Assembly: GCA_034428935.1 (NCBI GenBank)
Contig: DAOUHB010000219.1
Span: 1 to 20,631 of the forward strand
Reading direction: 5' to 3'
Source of the DNA: JAAYZQ01 sp034428935
GTDB taxonomy: Bacteria > Chloroflexota > Anaerolineae > JAAYZQ01
DNA: 20,631 nucleotides
Below the pieces are notes generated by a model. That model was given only the letters and a program-made list of their open reading frames with translations. It ran no database searches and was not told the origin of the DNA. Position numbers and translations under genes: made by a program. Shown here one piece after another: positions 7,954-15,977 of the stretch (position 1 is the first letter of the stretch; each line of letters begins with the position of its first letter).

Positions 7954-8061
7954 AGCAGGTTGTCGGAGAGGCGCTTGCGCTTGTCGGTTCGTAGTGGGCG
8001 ATTCATCGCCCAAGAACCGTGCTGAAGCGCGCACTACGAACGGGCTCTCCGACAGGCTGCT
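7954..8061. repeat. Nested inverted-repeat element (MITE/REP-like)
   Basis: Outer arms AGCAGGTTGTCGGAGAG (7954-7970) and the complement of 8045-8061 match at 15 of 17 positions. Inside lie perfect 10-bp arms GTTCGTAGTG (7987-7996) and CACTACGAAC (8032-8041). Between those are a palindrome GGGCGATTCATCGCCC (7996-8011) and a shorter GTGC...GCAC hairpin (8019-8034). No coding capacity is seen. The right arm touches the TAG stop codon of the lipoprotein gene, and the element separates that gene from araB. In RNA it would fold into a branched structure. Confidence 0.8.
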
Positions 8062-8974
8062 AGAGATCGGTGATATCGACGGCATAGTTCACAAATAGCC
8101 GCTGCTTCTTGGATTCGACACTCAACATGATGTACAGGCCCTTGACCTCCTGCGGGACGGCGACCTCGGTTGTCCAGGTCGCTTTTTCGCCGGCAGGGGT
8201 GATGGGCACCGACACAATGTCGGGGGTCTCGTAATAGCCGTACAGGATGCCGTCGTCGCCGATAACGGGCGGATTGCCGATGTGGACGTAGGCTGGGTAT
8301 TCGCCGGGATTGGCCGTCTGCCACGAGAACTCCAGGCCCGAGTCGGTGCGCTCCACGCCGGTCAGGGTGAGGACGACGTCGTTGATGGCCACGATCTCGG
8401 CGCTGGGCTCCAGGATCAAGCCCTCGATTTCTGCGGCGATGGGGTAGTCGATCTCCGGGGTGAGCTCGTCCAGGTCGATTTCCAGCCTGGCGTCCGCCTG
8501 GTTTGTCTCCGGGTAGTAGTAGTTGTATTCGCCGGTCACGTATCGATAGTCGATGGCCAGCTTTGAACCGGGGGTGGCTTCGACCCCCTCGCACTCGACG
8601 TAGAGAAGCTGGGTCTTGGGCTCGGCCCTGGTCCCGGCGATGGCGCCCCGCATCTGGAAGCCCGGCGCCAGCCGGTGGCCGCCCGTGCCGACGAAAAGCG
8701 TGCCGCAGTTGGTGGTCTGGCCGTCGCCCCCGGTAAAGACGGCGGGCTTGTCGGGCAGGACATGCATCTCGCTCCAGTCGCCGGTGTCGTTGCGGATGGT
8801 GATGTCGATGCGCAACTTGCCGTTCTCCGGCGCAATGCCCGTCGCCACGGCGGTCCAGGCGCCCGAGCCCGCGGCCACGGAATCCTCCAGGTCCTCGGGC
8901 AAGACGATATAGTCGCAGCCACAAAGCAGCAGTGCGCATGCCAGGATCGGAATCAGCGCGCGTTTTATGCTCAT
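8060..8974 (-). CDS. Secreted lipoprotein of unknown function, between permease and araB
   Basis: The product is 304 aa. Signal peptide MSIKRALIPILACALLL is followed by lipobox LCGC with Cys20, so it is probably lipid-anchored outside the membrane. The mature protein is beta-rich. The first part (GKLRIDITIRNDTGDWSEMHV, about 50-70) resembles DUF4352/CARDB-like stand-alone Ig folds; the last part (ATWTTEVAVPQEVKGLYIMLSVESKKQ) reads as a second sandwich domain. No enzyme motif is visible. ATG 8974 is preferred over the frame start at 9016 because AGGAG lies 8 nt upstream and the signal peptide then becomes N-terminal. It follows the permease by 58 bp. Its place within the transport cassette suggests an accessory surface role, by context only. 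Confidence 0.75.
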   Translation of the reverse strand: MSIKRALIPILACALLLCGCDYIVLPEDLEDSVAAGSGAWTAVATGIAPENGKLRIDITIRNDTGDWSEMHVLPDKPAVFTGGDGQTTNCGTLFVGTGGHRLAPGFQMRGAIAGTRAEPKTQLLYVECEGVEATPGSKLAIDYRYVTGEYNYYYPETNQADARLEIDLDELTPEIDYPIAAEIEGLILEPSAEIVAINDVVLTLTGVERTDSGLEFSWQTANPGEYPAYVHIGNPPVIGDDGILYGYYETPDIVSVPITPAGEKATWTTEVAVPQEVKGLYIMLSVESKKQRLFVNYAVDITDL

Positions 8975-9032
8975 CTCTCTTGCTCCTGTCCTCGACGCTG
9001 TCCCCAACGCTTCCACTTCCGGGTCGGGCCCG

Positions 9033-10640
9033 CTATTGCGCGGTTTCGAACCTCGGAACGATGGCCTTGACCAGGGACATCACCTGCCAGTAGTCGGACG
9101 GGGCATCGGTACCGCCGTCCACGCCCCTGACCGTCTTGACGCGATCCTGGTCGGCAACGGTGAGATAGTACCCATAGCACTGCCCGCAGGGGGTGTGCCA
9201 GGTGTTGTACATCTCGTCCGTGAACCAGCCAAGGTCCCGGATGCCGGCGAGGAGGATCTCCACGTCGGCCGGCGTGACCTGCTTCTCGATCTTGCGCTCG
9301 CCATCGTCGCCGACGATTCGCCCGTCGGCATAGATGGCATACACCTCGTCGATGCAGCGCGGGCCGCCGTTGCGCTCGTAGACGACCACCGCCCCGCTGT
9401 TTGCCAGCTCTCCGGCCAGCTCCTGCCTGAAGGGCTTGAGCTCACAGGCAGAGGCTTTTGGCGTGGCCGTGCGGGTGCTCGCCACGCTCGTCGGGGTGGC
9501 GGGCAGCATGCTGACGATGACCGCGGCCACGGCGACCACCAGGACCACGCCGGCGCCGTAGAGCAGCACGCGACGTCTGCGGACGGCAGCGGGCAGCGGC
9601 ACGGCCTCGACGGCCTCTGTCTCCCGGCGGCGGCTCTTGCGCGCGGCCAGCAGGCTCTGGACGCCGATGAACAGCAGCGTCAGGACGCCGATGACGATGC
9701 GCGTCCACCAGGAGCTCAGCGTCCCGTTGAACTGGATGAGGGTCTGGGTGACGCCAAAGATGAGCACGCCAAAGAGCGTGCCGAATACGTAGCCCTGGCC
9801 GCCGCTCAGCGCCGTGCCGCCCATGACCACGGAGGCAATGACGTCCAGCTCGGCTGCGTACGCGTACGAGCCGTGTCCGGAGAGGACAAAGACACCCAGG
9901 GCGATGCCCGCCAGGGCCGAGCAAAAGCCGTTCATGGTATAGACCAGCACCTTGGTGGTGTTCACCGGCAAACCCATGAGCCGCGCGGACTGCTCGTTTC
10001 TTCCCTCGTAGCCGCCGATGGCATACACGGTACGGCCAAAGCGCCGGTAATGGGCCAGATACATGCCCAGGACCAGGACAACAGAGGCGACGACCATCAT
10101 GATCGAGACCCAGTTTCCCGTCTTGGCCACCGGATCCGCCAGCCCCGGAATGAGGATCCTGGTCTGGCCCAGGATGCGAAAGGTGCGGTCGTTGATGGGG
10201 ATGGCGTCGTCGCTGATAAAGTAGCACATGCCCCGGGCAAACCACAGGCCCGCCAGGGTGGCGATGAATGGCTGCACCTTCATGTAGGTGATGACGTAGC
10301 CCATGAGAGCGCCGAGGGTCATGCCCATGAGCAGCACCAGCGGGATGACGGCCCAGGCGTCCCACCCGGCTCGAAGCAGGGCGGCCGCGGATACGGTCGT
10401 CAGCGCCATGACCCCGCTCACCGACAGGTCGATGCCGCCGGTGAGGATGACAAACGTCATCCCGATGCCGCTGATCAGCAGGTGGGCGTTGTTGCGAAAG
10501 ATGTTGAGGAACACCTGGAAGTCGCGCATGGCGGGGTAAAAGGCCGCGCCAACGCCGTAGGCGACGAGCGCCAGCACCGCCGTCGCCGCAAGCGGAATAA
10601 ACCTCTGGTTGTTGGAGACAAAGGCGGCTATTCTTCGCAT
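9033..10640 (-). CDS. Sugar ABC permease (YjfF-like) with extra C-terminal surface domain
   Basis: The product is 535 aa, about 200 longer than a usual YjfF/RbsC-type permease. Residues 1-335 are the normal membrane domain (BPD_transp_2), with GIGMTFVILTGGIDLSVSGVMAL (58-80), the EGR loop segment YEGRNEQSARLMGL (211-224) facing the ATPase, and VVMGGTALSGGQG. A basic cytoplasmic linker (RKSRRR) leads to an extra helix at 357-379, a Thr/Ser-rich spacer, and a soluble domain at about 400-535. That domain has VYAIYADGRIVGDDGE, TPADVEILLAGIRDLGWF and a CGQC motif (485-488), with further Cys at 399 and 429. The pattern loosely recalls DUF6438-like domains. ATG lies 5 bp after the permease 1 stop, with AAAGGGG inside the end of that gene. 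The extra domain should lie outside the cell. Confidence 0.88.
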   Translation of the reverse strand: MRRIAAFVSNNQRFIPLAATAVLALVAYGVGAAFYPAMRDFQVFLNIFRNNAHLLISGIGMTFVILTGGIDLSVSGVMALTTVSAAALLRAGWDAWAVIPLVLLMGMTLGALMGYVITYMKVQPFIATLAGLWFARGMCYFISDDAIPINDRTFRILGQTRILIPGLADPVAKTGNWVSIMMVVASVVLVLGMYLAHYRRFGRTVYAIGGYEGRNEQSARLMGLPVNTTKVLVYTMNGFCSALAGIALGVFVLSGHGSYAYAAELDVIASVVMGGTALSGGQGYVFGTLFGVLIFGVTQTLIQFNGTLSSWWTRIVIGVLTLLFIGVQSLLAARKSRRRETEAVEAVPLPAAVRRRRVLLYGAGVVLVVAVAAVIVSMLPATPTSVASTRTATPKASACELKPFRQELAGELANSGAVVVYERNGGPRCIDEVYAIYADGRIVGDDGERKIEKQVTPADVEILLAGIRDLGWFTDEMYNTWHTPCGQCYGYYLTVADQDRVKTVRGVDGGTDAPSDYWQVMSLVKAIVPRFETAQ

Positions 10641-10645
10641 CGCGG

Positions 10646-11722
10646 TTACGCCCCTTTCTGCGCGCTGATCCTCTGCACCAGGCTTCTGGCCTGTTCCGAA
10701 TACAGGAGAATCACAAAGATGACGACGACGGCCTTGATGGCCTGCAGGGCGAACGCCGGAACGCCAAAGGCGTACATGGACGTGCTGATGGCCTGGATAA
10801 CCCAGGCGCCCACGATGCTGGCGAACAGGGAAAAGCGGCCACCCGACATCAAGGTGCCGCCGATGACGACGGCCAGGATGGCGTCCATCTCGAGCCACAT
10901 GCCGAGGTTGTAGGCATCCGACGTCTTGATGTTCGAGCTGTCCACCAGGCCGGCAATGCCCGCGCAAAAGCCGCAGAAGGTGTAGGCCAGGAGCTTGATC
11001 CTCTTCTCGCTGATGCCGGCAAAGTAGCTGGAGCGAAAGTTGACGCCCACCGATTCGATGAACAGGCCGATGGCCGTTTTGCGCGTGAAGAGCCAGGCGA
11101 GGACGAACACGATGGCCACGATATAGACCGAGACCGGCAGCACGATCCAGCCCTGCCCAATAAAGGCGTATGGCTCGTAAAAGATCTGGATCCTGACCCC
11201 GTTGGTAATGAGCTGGGCGATGCCGCGGCCGGCGATCATCAGGATGAGGGTCGCCACCATGGCCTGGATGCGCACGTAGGCGACCAGGATCCCATTCCAC
11301 ACGCCGCAGAGGGTGGCCACGAGCAGCGTCGCGAGGATCACGACCCACAGCGGTTGGAAGGTGAACGTCGGGTCGTTGATCAGGCTCATGAGGTGGGGCG
11401 GCAGCTCCTTGGCCAACACGTAGGGGTTCATCAGCAGGGCCGCCACCGACGCCGCAATGGCCATGATCGCCCCCACCGAGAGGTCCACCCCGCCGGTGGC
11501 GATGACCAGGGTCATGCCGATGGCCAACAGGGCAACCGTCGAGCCGTTGCGCACGATGTCGATGAGGCTGCCGTACAGGTTGCCGTCCCTCGTCTGGATG
11601 GTAAAGAATCCGGGAATGGTGATCAGGTCGAATAGCAGGATGAGGGCCAGGGCAACGAGCGGCAGAAAGAGCCTGCTCTCGGTTGCCTTCCTCCAGGCCA
11701 GAGAAAAGCCAGACGGTTTCAT
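10646..11722 (-). CDS. Sugar ABC transporter permease (YtfT-like)
   Basis: The product is 358 aa, normal for the ribose/galactofuranose permease family (BPD_transp_2). It has about ten hydrophobic helices and the conserved ATGGVDLSVGAIMAIAAS segment after helix 3. A cytoplasmic coupling loop is seen at SVGVNFRSSYFAGISEKRIK, and the signature AVVIGGTLMSGGR near residue 295. The ATG overlaps the ATPase stop by 4 bp (ATGA), so translation is coupled. Together with the next gene it forms a heteromeric membrane channel, as in the YtfT/YjfF pair. The sugar is likely arabinose, possibly in furanose form, from the neighbouring araB and araD; this is inferred from context. Confidence 0.92.
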   Translation of the reverse strand: MKPSGFSLAWRKATESRLFLPLVALALILLFDLITIPGFFTIQTRDGNLYGSLIDIVRNGSTVALLAIGMTLVIATGGVDLSVGAIMAIAASVAALLMNPYVLAKELPPHLMSLINDPTFTFQPLWVVILATLLVATLCGVWNGILVAYVRIQAMVATLILMIAGRGIAQLITNGVRIQIFYEPYAFIGQGWIVLPVSVYIVAIVFVLAWLFTRKTAIGLFIESVGVNFRSSYFAGISEKRIKLLAYTFCGFCAGIAGLVDSSNIKTSDAYNLGMWLEMDAILAVVIGGTLMSGGRFSLFASIVGAWVIQAISTSMYAFGVPAFALQAIKAVVVIFVILLYSEQARSLVQRISAQKGA

Positions 11723-13236
11723 GATTCACCCCCTGCCATCGCTTGCATGATGACCTGCTCGTTCACCTCGCCGCTGAACTCGGTCACCTTTTTCCGGTCG
11801 CGGAGCACCATGATGCGGTGGCTGGTCCGCAGGACTTCTTCCAGCTCGGAAGAGATAAAGACGCACGCCTTGCCCTCTTCGGCCAGGGACAGCACCAGCT
11901 TCTGGATCTCGGCCTTGGCTCCCACGTCGATGCCCCGGGTCGGCTCGTCCAGGATCAGGACCTGGGGATTCGTGGCCAGCCAACGGGCGAGGATGACCTT
12001 TTGCTGGTTGCCGCCGCTCAGGTTCTTGACCGGCTGGTCGGGGGAGGGCGTGGCGATGTTCAGCAGGTCGATGTAGCGATCCGCGATTTCGTACTGCTGC
12101 TGTTTGGTCAGGTTGCGGATCCAACCCCGGCTGGCCTGGAGGGCCAGGACGATGTTCTCCCTGACGGTCAGCTCATCCACGATGCCGGCGTCTTTGCGAT
12201 CTTCCGGGCACAGGGCGACGCCGCGGTTGATGGAGGCCAGCGGGGAAAAGTCCTTGATGGCCTTGCCCGACAGCTCGATGGTGCCGCTGTCCGGCTTTTC
12301 AACGCCAAAGAGCAGTTGGGCGATCTCGGTGCGGCCCGATCCCAGCAGCCCGGCAAAGCCCACGACCTCGCCGGCGTGCAGCTCGAGGTCCAGGGGCTCG
12401 ACGACGCCCGAGAGGCCCAGGTCTCGCGCCTCCAGCAGCGCCTCGCTGCCGATCTGCTTGCTGCTTTCGAGCTTGATCTGCGACATCTCGTCGAACTCGG
12501 TCAGGCTCCGGCCGATCATTCCGGCGATGAGCTCCAGGCGAGCGATGCTGGCCGTCTCAAAGGTGCCGACGAGGCTGCCGTTTCTCAGGACCGTGATCCT
12601 GTCCGAGATCTCGTAGACCTGGTCGATAAAGTGGGTGATAAAGATGATGGCCACGCCCTCGCTTTTCAGCTTGTGCATGACGCGAAAAAGCTGTGCCGTT
12701 TCGTGGGTGTCAAGGCTGGACGTCGGCTCGTCCAGGATCAGGATCTTGGCCGACGCGATCTCGAGCGCCCGGGCGATGGCCACCATCTGTTGCAGGGCGA
12801 CGGAATAGGTGCTGAGCGGCTGGGTGACGTCGATGTCGATGTCCAGGTGTCGCAGGATCTCCCTGGCCTGGACGTTCATGGCCTTCCAGTCGATGCGGCC
12901 CAGCTTTTTCGGCTCGTTGCCGATGAGGATGTTCTCGGCGACCGAGAGATTCGGGCAGAGGTTGATCTCCTGGTAGACGGTGCTGATGCCCAGTCGCTGC
13001 GCGTGGAGGGGCGAGCGGATGGTGACCTCTTGCCCGTCGAGCTTGATGCTGCCGGCGTTCGGCCTCTCGACCCCGGTGAGCACCTTGATGAGCGTCGACT
13101 TGCCCGCGCCGTTTTCGCCCACGATGGCGTGGATCTCGCCCCGCTCCAGATAAAAGTCCACGTTGGAGAGCGCCTGAACGCCGGGAAAGGTTTTGTTGAT
13201 GCCTCGCATCTCGACGATACAGTCAGAAGATGACAT
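11719..13236 (-). CDS. Sugar ABC transporter ATPase, two nucleotide-binding domains (YtfR/AraG type)
   Basis: The product is 505 aa, the normal length for double-domain ATPases of the ribose/arabinose class. Domain 1 has Walker A GENGAGKST (40-48), Q-loop VYQE (87-90), a degenerate signature STYSVALQQM (142-151), Walker B ILILDE (165-170) and H-loop His202. Domain 2 has a weak Walker A GLLGSGRTE (296-304), a perfect signature LSGGNQQK (406-413) and Walker B LILDEPTRGID (427-437). ISSELEE replaces the H-loop His, as usual for this family, where only one ATP site is fully catalytic. GAGGTGG lies 3 nt before the ATG. It energises uptake through the two permeases downstream. A hairpin separates it from the binding-protein gene. 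Confidence 0.93.
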   Translation of the reverse strand: MSSSDCIVEMRGINKTFPGVQALSNVDFYLERGEIHAIVGENGAGKSTLIKVLTGVERPNAGSIKLDGQEVTIRSPLHAQRLGISTVYQEINLCPNLSVAENILIGNEPKKLGRIDWKAMNVQAREILRHLDIDIDVTQPLSTYSVALQQMVAIARALEIASAKILILDEPTSSLDTHETAQLFRVMHKLKSEGVAIIFITHFIDQVYEISDRITVLRNGSLVGTFETASIARLELIAGMIGRSLTEFDEMSQIKLESSKQIGSEALLEARDLGLSGVVEPLDLELHAGEVVGFAGLLGSGRTEIAQLLFGVEKPDSGTIELSGKAIKDFSPLASINRGVALCPEDRKDAGIVDELTVRENIVLALQASRGWIRNLTKQQQYEIADRYIDLLNIATPSPDQPVKNLSGGNQQKVILARWLATNPQVLILDEPTRGIDVGAKAEIQKLVLSLAEEGKACVFISSELEEVLRTSHRIMVLRDRKKVTEFSGEVNEQVIMQAMAGGES

Positions 13237-13277
13237 AACCCACCTCTGCTCGCGCCTTTCAAACGGTGCTTTTGTTC

Positions 13278-13310
13278 GAGGAGCGGCGCCATCCGTGCAC
13301 GCCGCTCCTC
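13278..13310. repeat. Stem-loop between binding-protein and ATPase genes
   Basis: A perfect 11-bp inverted repeat (GAGGAGCGGCG at 13278-13288; complement at 13300-13310) encloses an 11-nt loop. In the direction of transcription (- strand) the stem is followed by GAACAAAAGC rather than a T run, so it is not a classic intrinsic terminator. Its place after the binding-protein gene fits the stabilising hairpins that raise binding-protein mRNA over permease mRNA in other ABC operons, as with malE. That role is inferred. Confidence 0.65.
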
Positions 13311-13341
13311 AACCTGATCTCCGTAACAATCCCGTGTGATC

Positions 13342-13370
13342 CCCCGGGCCGTGCAGACCCCGGGCCGTGC
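13342..13370. repeat. Tandem 13-bp repeat next to the binding-protein stop codon
   Basis: CCCCGGGCCGTGC occurs at 13342-13354 and 13358-13370, separated by AGA. The second copy abuts the TAG stop codon of the binding-protein gene (13371-13373). Each copy contains the palindrome CCCGGG. It looks like a small local duplication in the 3' untranslated region; no function is evident. Confidence 0.6.
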
Positions 13371-14402
13371 CTAGTACTTGCGGCCGTCGGCGATTTCCTG
13401 CAGGTTGGGATCCGACGCGCGGAAGACGCCTTCCTGCGAGGGGACCCACTTGGGCAGCGATTCGCCGTTTAGCGCTTTCAGGGCGGCCTCGTAGACCTGC
13501 GGAGCAAGGAGCGGGTTGCACTCCACGCTGACGTTCACCTCGCCGGACAGCATGGCCTTGAAGGCGCCGGCCGTGGCGTCAAAGGTGAGGATCTTGACGT
13601 CCACACCGGGCTTGAGTCCTGCTTCCTTGAGGGCTTCGATGGCACCCAGGCCCATTTCGTCGTTCTGGGCAAAGATGCCCTGGACATCCTGGGTCTCTTT
13701 CAGCCAGGCTTCGGTCACTTCCTTGCCTTCGGTGATGCTCCAGTTGGCGGTCTGGCTCTTGGTGATGGTGATGCCGCACTCTTCCATCCGCTCGCGGAAG
13801 CCCTGGCCGCGGTCCTTGGCTGCTGACGAGCCCACGTTGCCCACCAGCTCCCAGACGTTCTTGCCCTCCATGCCCTCGAGCAGCTTGCACATCTCTTCGG
13901 CGCCCTTGCGCCCTTCTTCGGCAAAGTCGGAGCCGATGTAGGTGGCATACAGATCTTCCGGCGCATCGATGCGGCGGTCCTCGATGACGACGACCTTGCC
14001 GGCCGCCTGCGCTTCCTTGAGGGCCTCTTCCCAGCCGGTGGTCTCCAGGGCGGCGAGGATGATGACGTTTACGTCGGGGTCCTGGTTGAACTGGTGAAAG
14101 CCGGCAACCTGCCGCACCAGATCGTTCTGGGAGTCATAGAACTTGAGCGTGAGGCCCAGTTGTTCGGCGGTTTCCTTGAACGAGGCGGTGTTGGCGGCGC
14201 GCCAGCCGCCCTCAGAACCGGTCTGGAGAAAGCCGACGACCATGTCCTCGTACGTGTAGGTCTTGGCAGCCGGGGCTGCCGTGGGTGCTTCTGCCGGCTT
14301 GGCGGTGGGTGCCGGTGTGGAACCGCACGCTCCGAGCACCGAGATCGCCAGGACGAGCAGCAAGGACAGCACGGTAAAAGACACATTCTTCGAGACGTTC
14401 AT
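13371..14402 (-). CDS. Sugar-binding lipoprotein of the ABC transporter (YtfQ-like)
   Basis: The product is 343 aa. A signal peptide with lipobox LGAC (Cys26) anchors it outside the membrane. A Pro/Ala/Thr-rich linker (about 29-47) leads to the periplasmic-binding fold (Peripla_BP_4). Family features are MVVGFLQTGSEGGWRAANTASFKETAEQLG, which resembles the YtfQ start 'GFSQVGSESGWR', then VNVIILAALETTGWEEALKEAQAAGKVVVIEDRRID, YIGSDFAEEGRKGAE, GIFAQNDEMGLGAIEAL, and a C-terminal PNLQEIADGRKY. It captures the sugar and delivers it to the two permeases. AAGGAGG lies 9 nt before the ATG. By homology the ligand would be a furanose (galactofuranose or arabinofuranose); araB and araD favour L-arabinose. 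The 131 bp upstream contain only short hairpins, such as GCACA/TGTGC, and no convincing promoter. Confidence 0.92.
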   Translation of the reverse strand: MNVSKNVSFTVLSLLLVLAISVLGACGSTPAPTAKPAEAPTAAPAAKTYTYEDMVVGFLQTGSEGGWRAANTASFKETAEQLGLTLKFYDSQNDLVRQVAGFHQFNQDPDVNVIILAALETTGWEEALKEAQAAGKVVVIEDRRIDAPEDLYATYIGSDFAEEGRKGAEEMCKLLEGMEGKNVWELVGNVGSSAAKDRGQGFRERMEECGITITKSQTANWSITEGKEVTEAWLKETQDVQGIFAQNDEMGLGAIEALKEAGLKPGVDVKILTFDATAGAFKAMLSGEVNVSVECNPLLAPQVYEAALKALNGESLPKWVPSQEGVFRASDPNLQEIADGRKY

Positions 14403-14533
14403 TTCTTTCTTCCTCCTTGTCACTGTTGGAAACGTACTGCACACTATTGTGCGTTTGAGAGTGAAATGGACCTCTGACCAACCCTTGCGCAAGATGGCGA
14501 CGCGCGCTCCGTCGGAGCTGCCCAAGCTCGATC

Positions 14534-15976
14534 TCACTCCTGGCGCAATCCTCCTTCCTTTGCGATTCTCTCCCTGTGATGGTAGACATCCCAGCCCATG
14601 TACTTGCCCAGTGCCTCGTCCAGGGCATCGGCCACCCGCGCCCGGTTCAGGGCGACGTGGTGCTCGTAGCCGTTGGCGCAGATGTAGTGGAGCAGGCCCT
14701 GGAAGTCGGGAATCTGTACGACGCCATAGCCGCCAAAGGTGTCGAGGGGATCGTCCGTCAGCTCCCCCTCGCCCAGGTAGGCGCGGATGACGCCGCACTG
14801 GTCGTCCGTCGAGACACGGCAGTAGGTGAACGGGCCAGCCTTTACCCGGCCTACGACCGTGCCATAGGTGTTCTCCTTGCCCACCGACCCGGCAATGATC
14901 TCCTGGAACGACATCTCGGCGTCCCCGAAAAAGTCGGCCGGCAGGTTGCTGCAGTGAAAGACGACGCCCTTGTCGGGATCGTCGGCATAGTTGTTGTTCC
15001 AGTCCACCAGGGCGCTCGGCTTGCCCGAGGCCAGGGCCATGGCATACATGCCCACCACGCCGGCTATGTCGGCCTCGCAGGCGCTGGGCTTGAGGGCGTT
15101 GCTCATCATGCTCATCACCGCGCAGGGCACGACGCCAAAGTGCTCCTCCATGGACGTCCAGCACTGTATCGCCGTCGCCGCCAGCCGGTTCTCTTCCATC
15201 CAACGCTCGGTCACGACGGCGAACCTGGCCATCTTGTCCAGGGCCTCGGCGGGGGTGCCGGCCGTGCGGACGTAGCCGCGCAGCGCGTCCAGCTTGGCGC
15301 GGACGGCCGGGTCGTCGGGAGCCAGGCGGTTGGCCTGGCCGAGGGCCTCCGAGAGGTCCAGCACCTCGACGCTGATGCCCGCCCTCTCCAGCAGCTTTTC
15401 GCTGAACCGGACGGTGACGAACGGCGCCGGCCGGGCGCCCAGCATGCCGAGCCGGACGCCGCGCAGCCCGCGCACCACGCGGCAGGTGGCGGCAAAGCGC
15501 TGCAAGTCCCGGCGAAAGCTCTCCGAGGCGGGGGCCACGGTGTGGAGCGTGGTGAGGGTGTAGGGGATGCCCCGCTGCCGCAGGTTGTTGCACAGCGACA
15601 TCTTGCCGCAAAAGCTGTCGCGCCGGTCCGCGGCCGTCATCTTTTCGTTCTCATCGGGGAAGGCGTGGACCAGCACCGGCACGTCCAGCCCTGCCTGGCG
15701 GATGGCGTCGGATACCCCCCGCTCGTCGCCAAAGTTGGGCAGGGTCGCCACGATGCCGTCGATCTCGTCCCGGTGGGCCCGGAAGAGGGCGGCGCACTTT
15801 TCCGCGTCGCGCAGCGTCTCGACCGAGCCAAAGGGGGTGTCGCCGGCGTCGAGGGCGACGGTCCGGATGCCCTCTTCGGCCAGCACGCGCAATACCTCCT
15901 GCCGTCCCGTCTCGCACAGGTGGCTGGGGAAAAAGCCTCGATTGCCGACGATAACTCCGAGCGTGACCTGATACAT
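14534..15976 (-). CDS. L-fucose/L-arabinose isomerase family sugar isomerase
   Basis: The product is 480 aa, between AraA (about 500) and FucI (about 590). It should convert an aldose to a ketose with a divalent metal in the cytoplasm. The likely metal ligands are Glu301 (SACEADIAG), Asp325 (ALVDWNNNY) and His439 or His440 (GYEHHVAL). The 24-residue gap from Glu to Asp equals that between Glu337 and Asp361 in E. coli FucI, whose third ligand is His528. An N-terminal Rossmann-like part (MYQVTLGVIVGNRGFFP) and QCWTSMEEHFG (271-281) also fit this superfamily. Because araB and araD follow and no standard araA is seen, L-arabinose to L-ribulose is the best guess. D-arabinose or L-fucose isomerase is the alternative. 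The ATG lies 1 bp after the LacI stop, with GGGAG 10 nt upstream. Confidence 0.85.
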   Translation of the reverse strand: MYQVTLGVIVGNRGFFPSHLCETGRQEVLRVLAEEGIRTVALDAGDTPFGSVETLRDAEKCAALFRAHRDEIDGIVATLPNFGDERGVSDAIRQAGLDVPVLVHAFPDENEKMTAADRRDSFCGKMSLCNNLRQRGIPYTLTTLHTVAPASESFRRDLQRFAATCRVVRGLRGVRLGMLGARPAPFVTVRFSEKLLERAGISVEVLDLSEALGQANRLAPDDPAVRAKLDALRGYVRTAGTPAEALDKMARFAVVTERWMEENRLAATAIQCWTSMEEHFGVVPCAVMSMMSNALKPSACEADIAGVVGMYAMALASGKPSALVDWNNNYADDPDKGVVFHCSNLPADFFGDAEMSFQEIIAGSVGKENTYGTVVGRVKAGPFTYCRVSTDDQCGVIRAYLGEGELTDDPLDTFGGYGVVQIPDFQGLLHYICANGYEHHVALNRARVADALDEALGKYMGWDVYHHRERIAKEGGLRQE

Positions 15977-15977
15977 G

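Noticed and set aside
4611..8025. Long + strand open frames opposite araD, araB and the unknown gene
   Set aside because: They are antisense shadows caused by high GC at codon third positions. They have low-complexity composition, no recognisable domain, and every family motif reads on the - strand.
8967..10913. A 648-codon + strand open frame opposite the permeases
   Set aside because: It is rich in His, Asp, Gln and Gly with no domain, as expected for the reverse of hydrophobic membrane-protein codons.
9033..11729. An 898-codon open frame spanning both permease genes
   Set aside because: Only the part from 10640 down is a real protein. The upstream part is an off-frame shadow of permease 1, which has its own start, full domain and stop at 10646.
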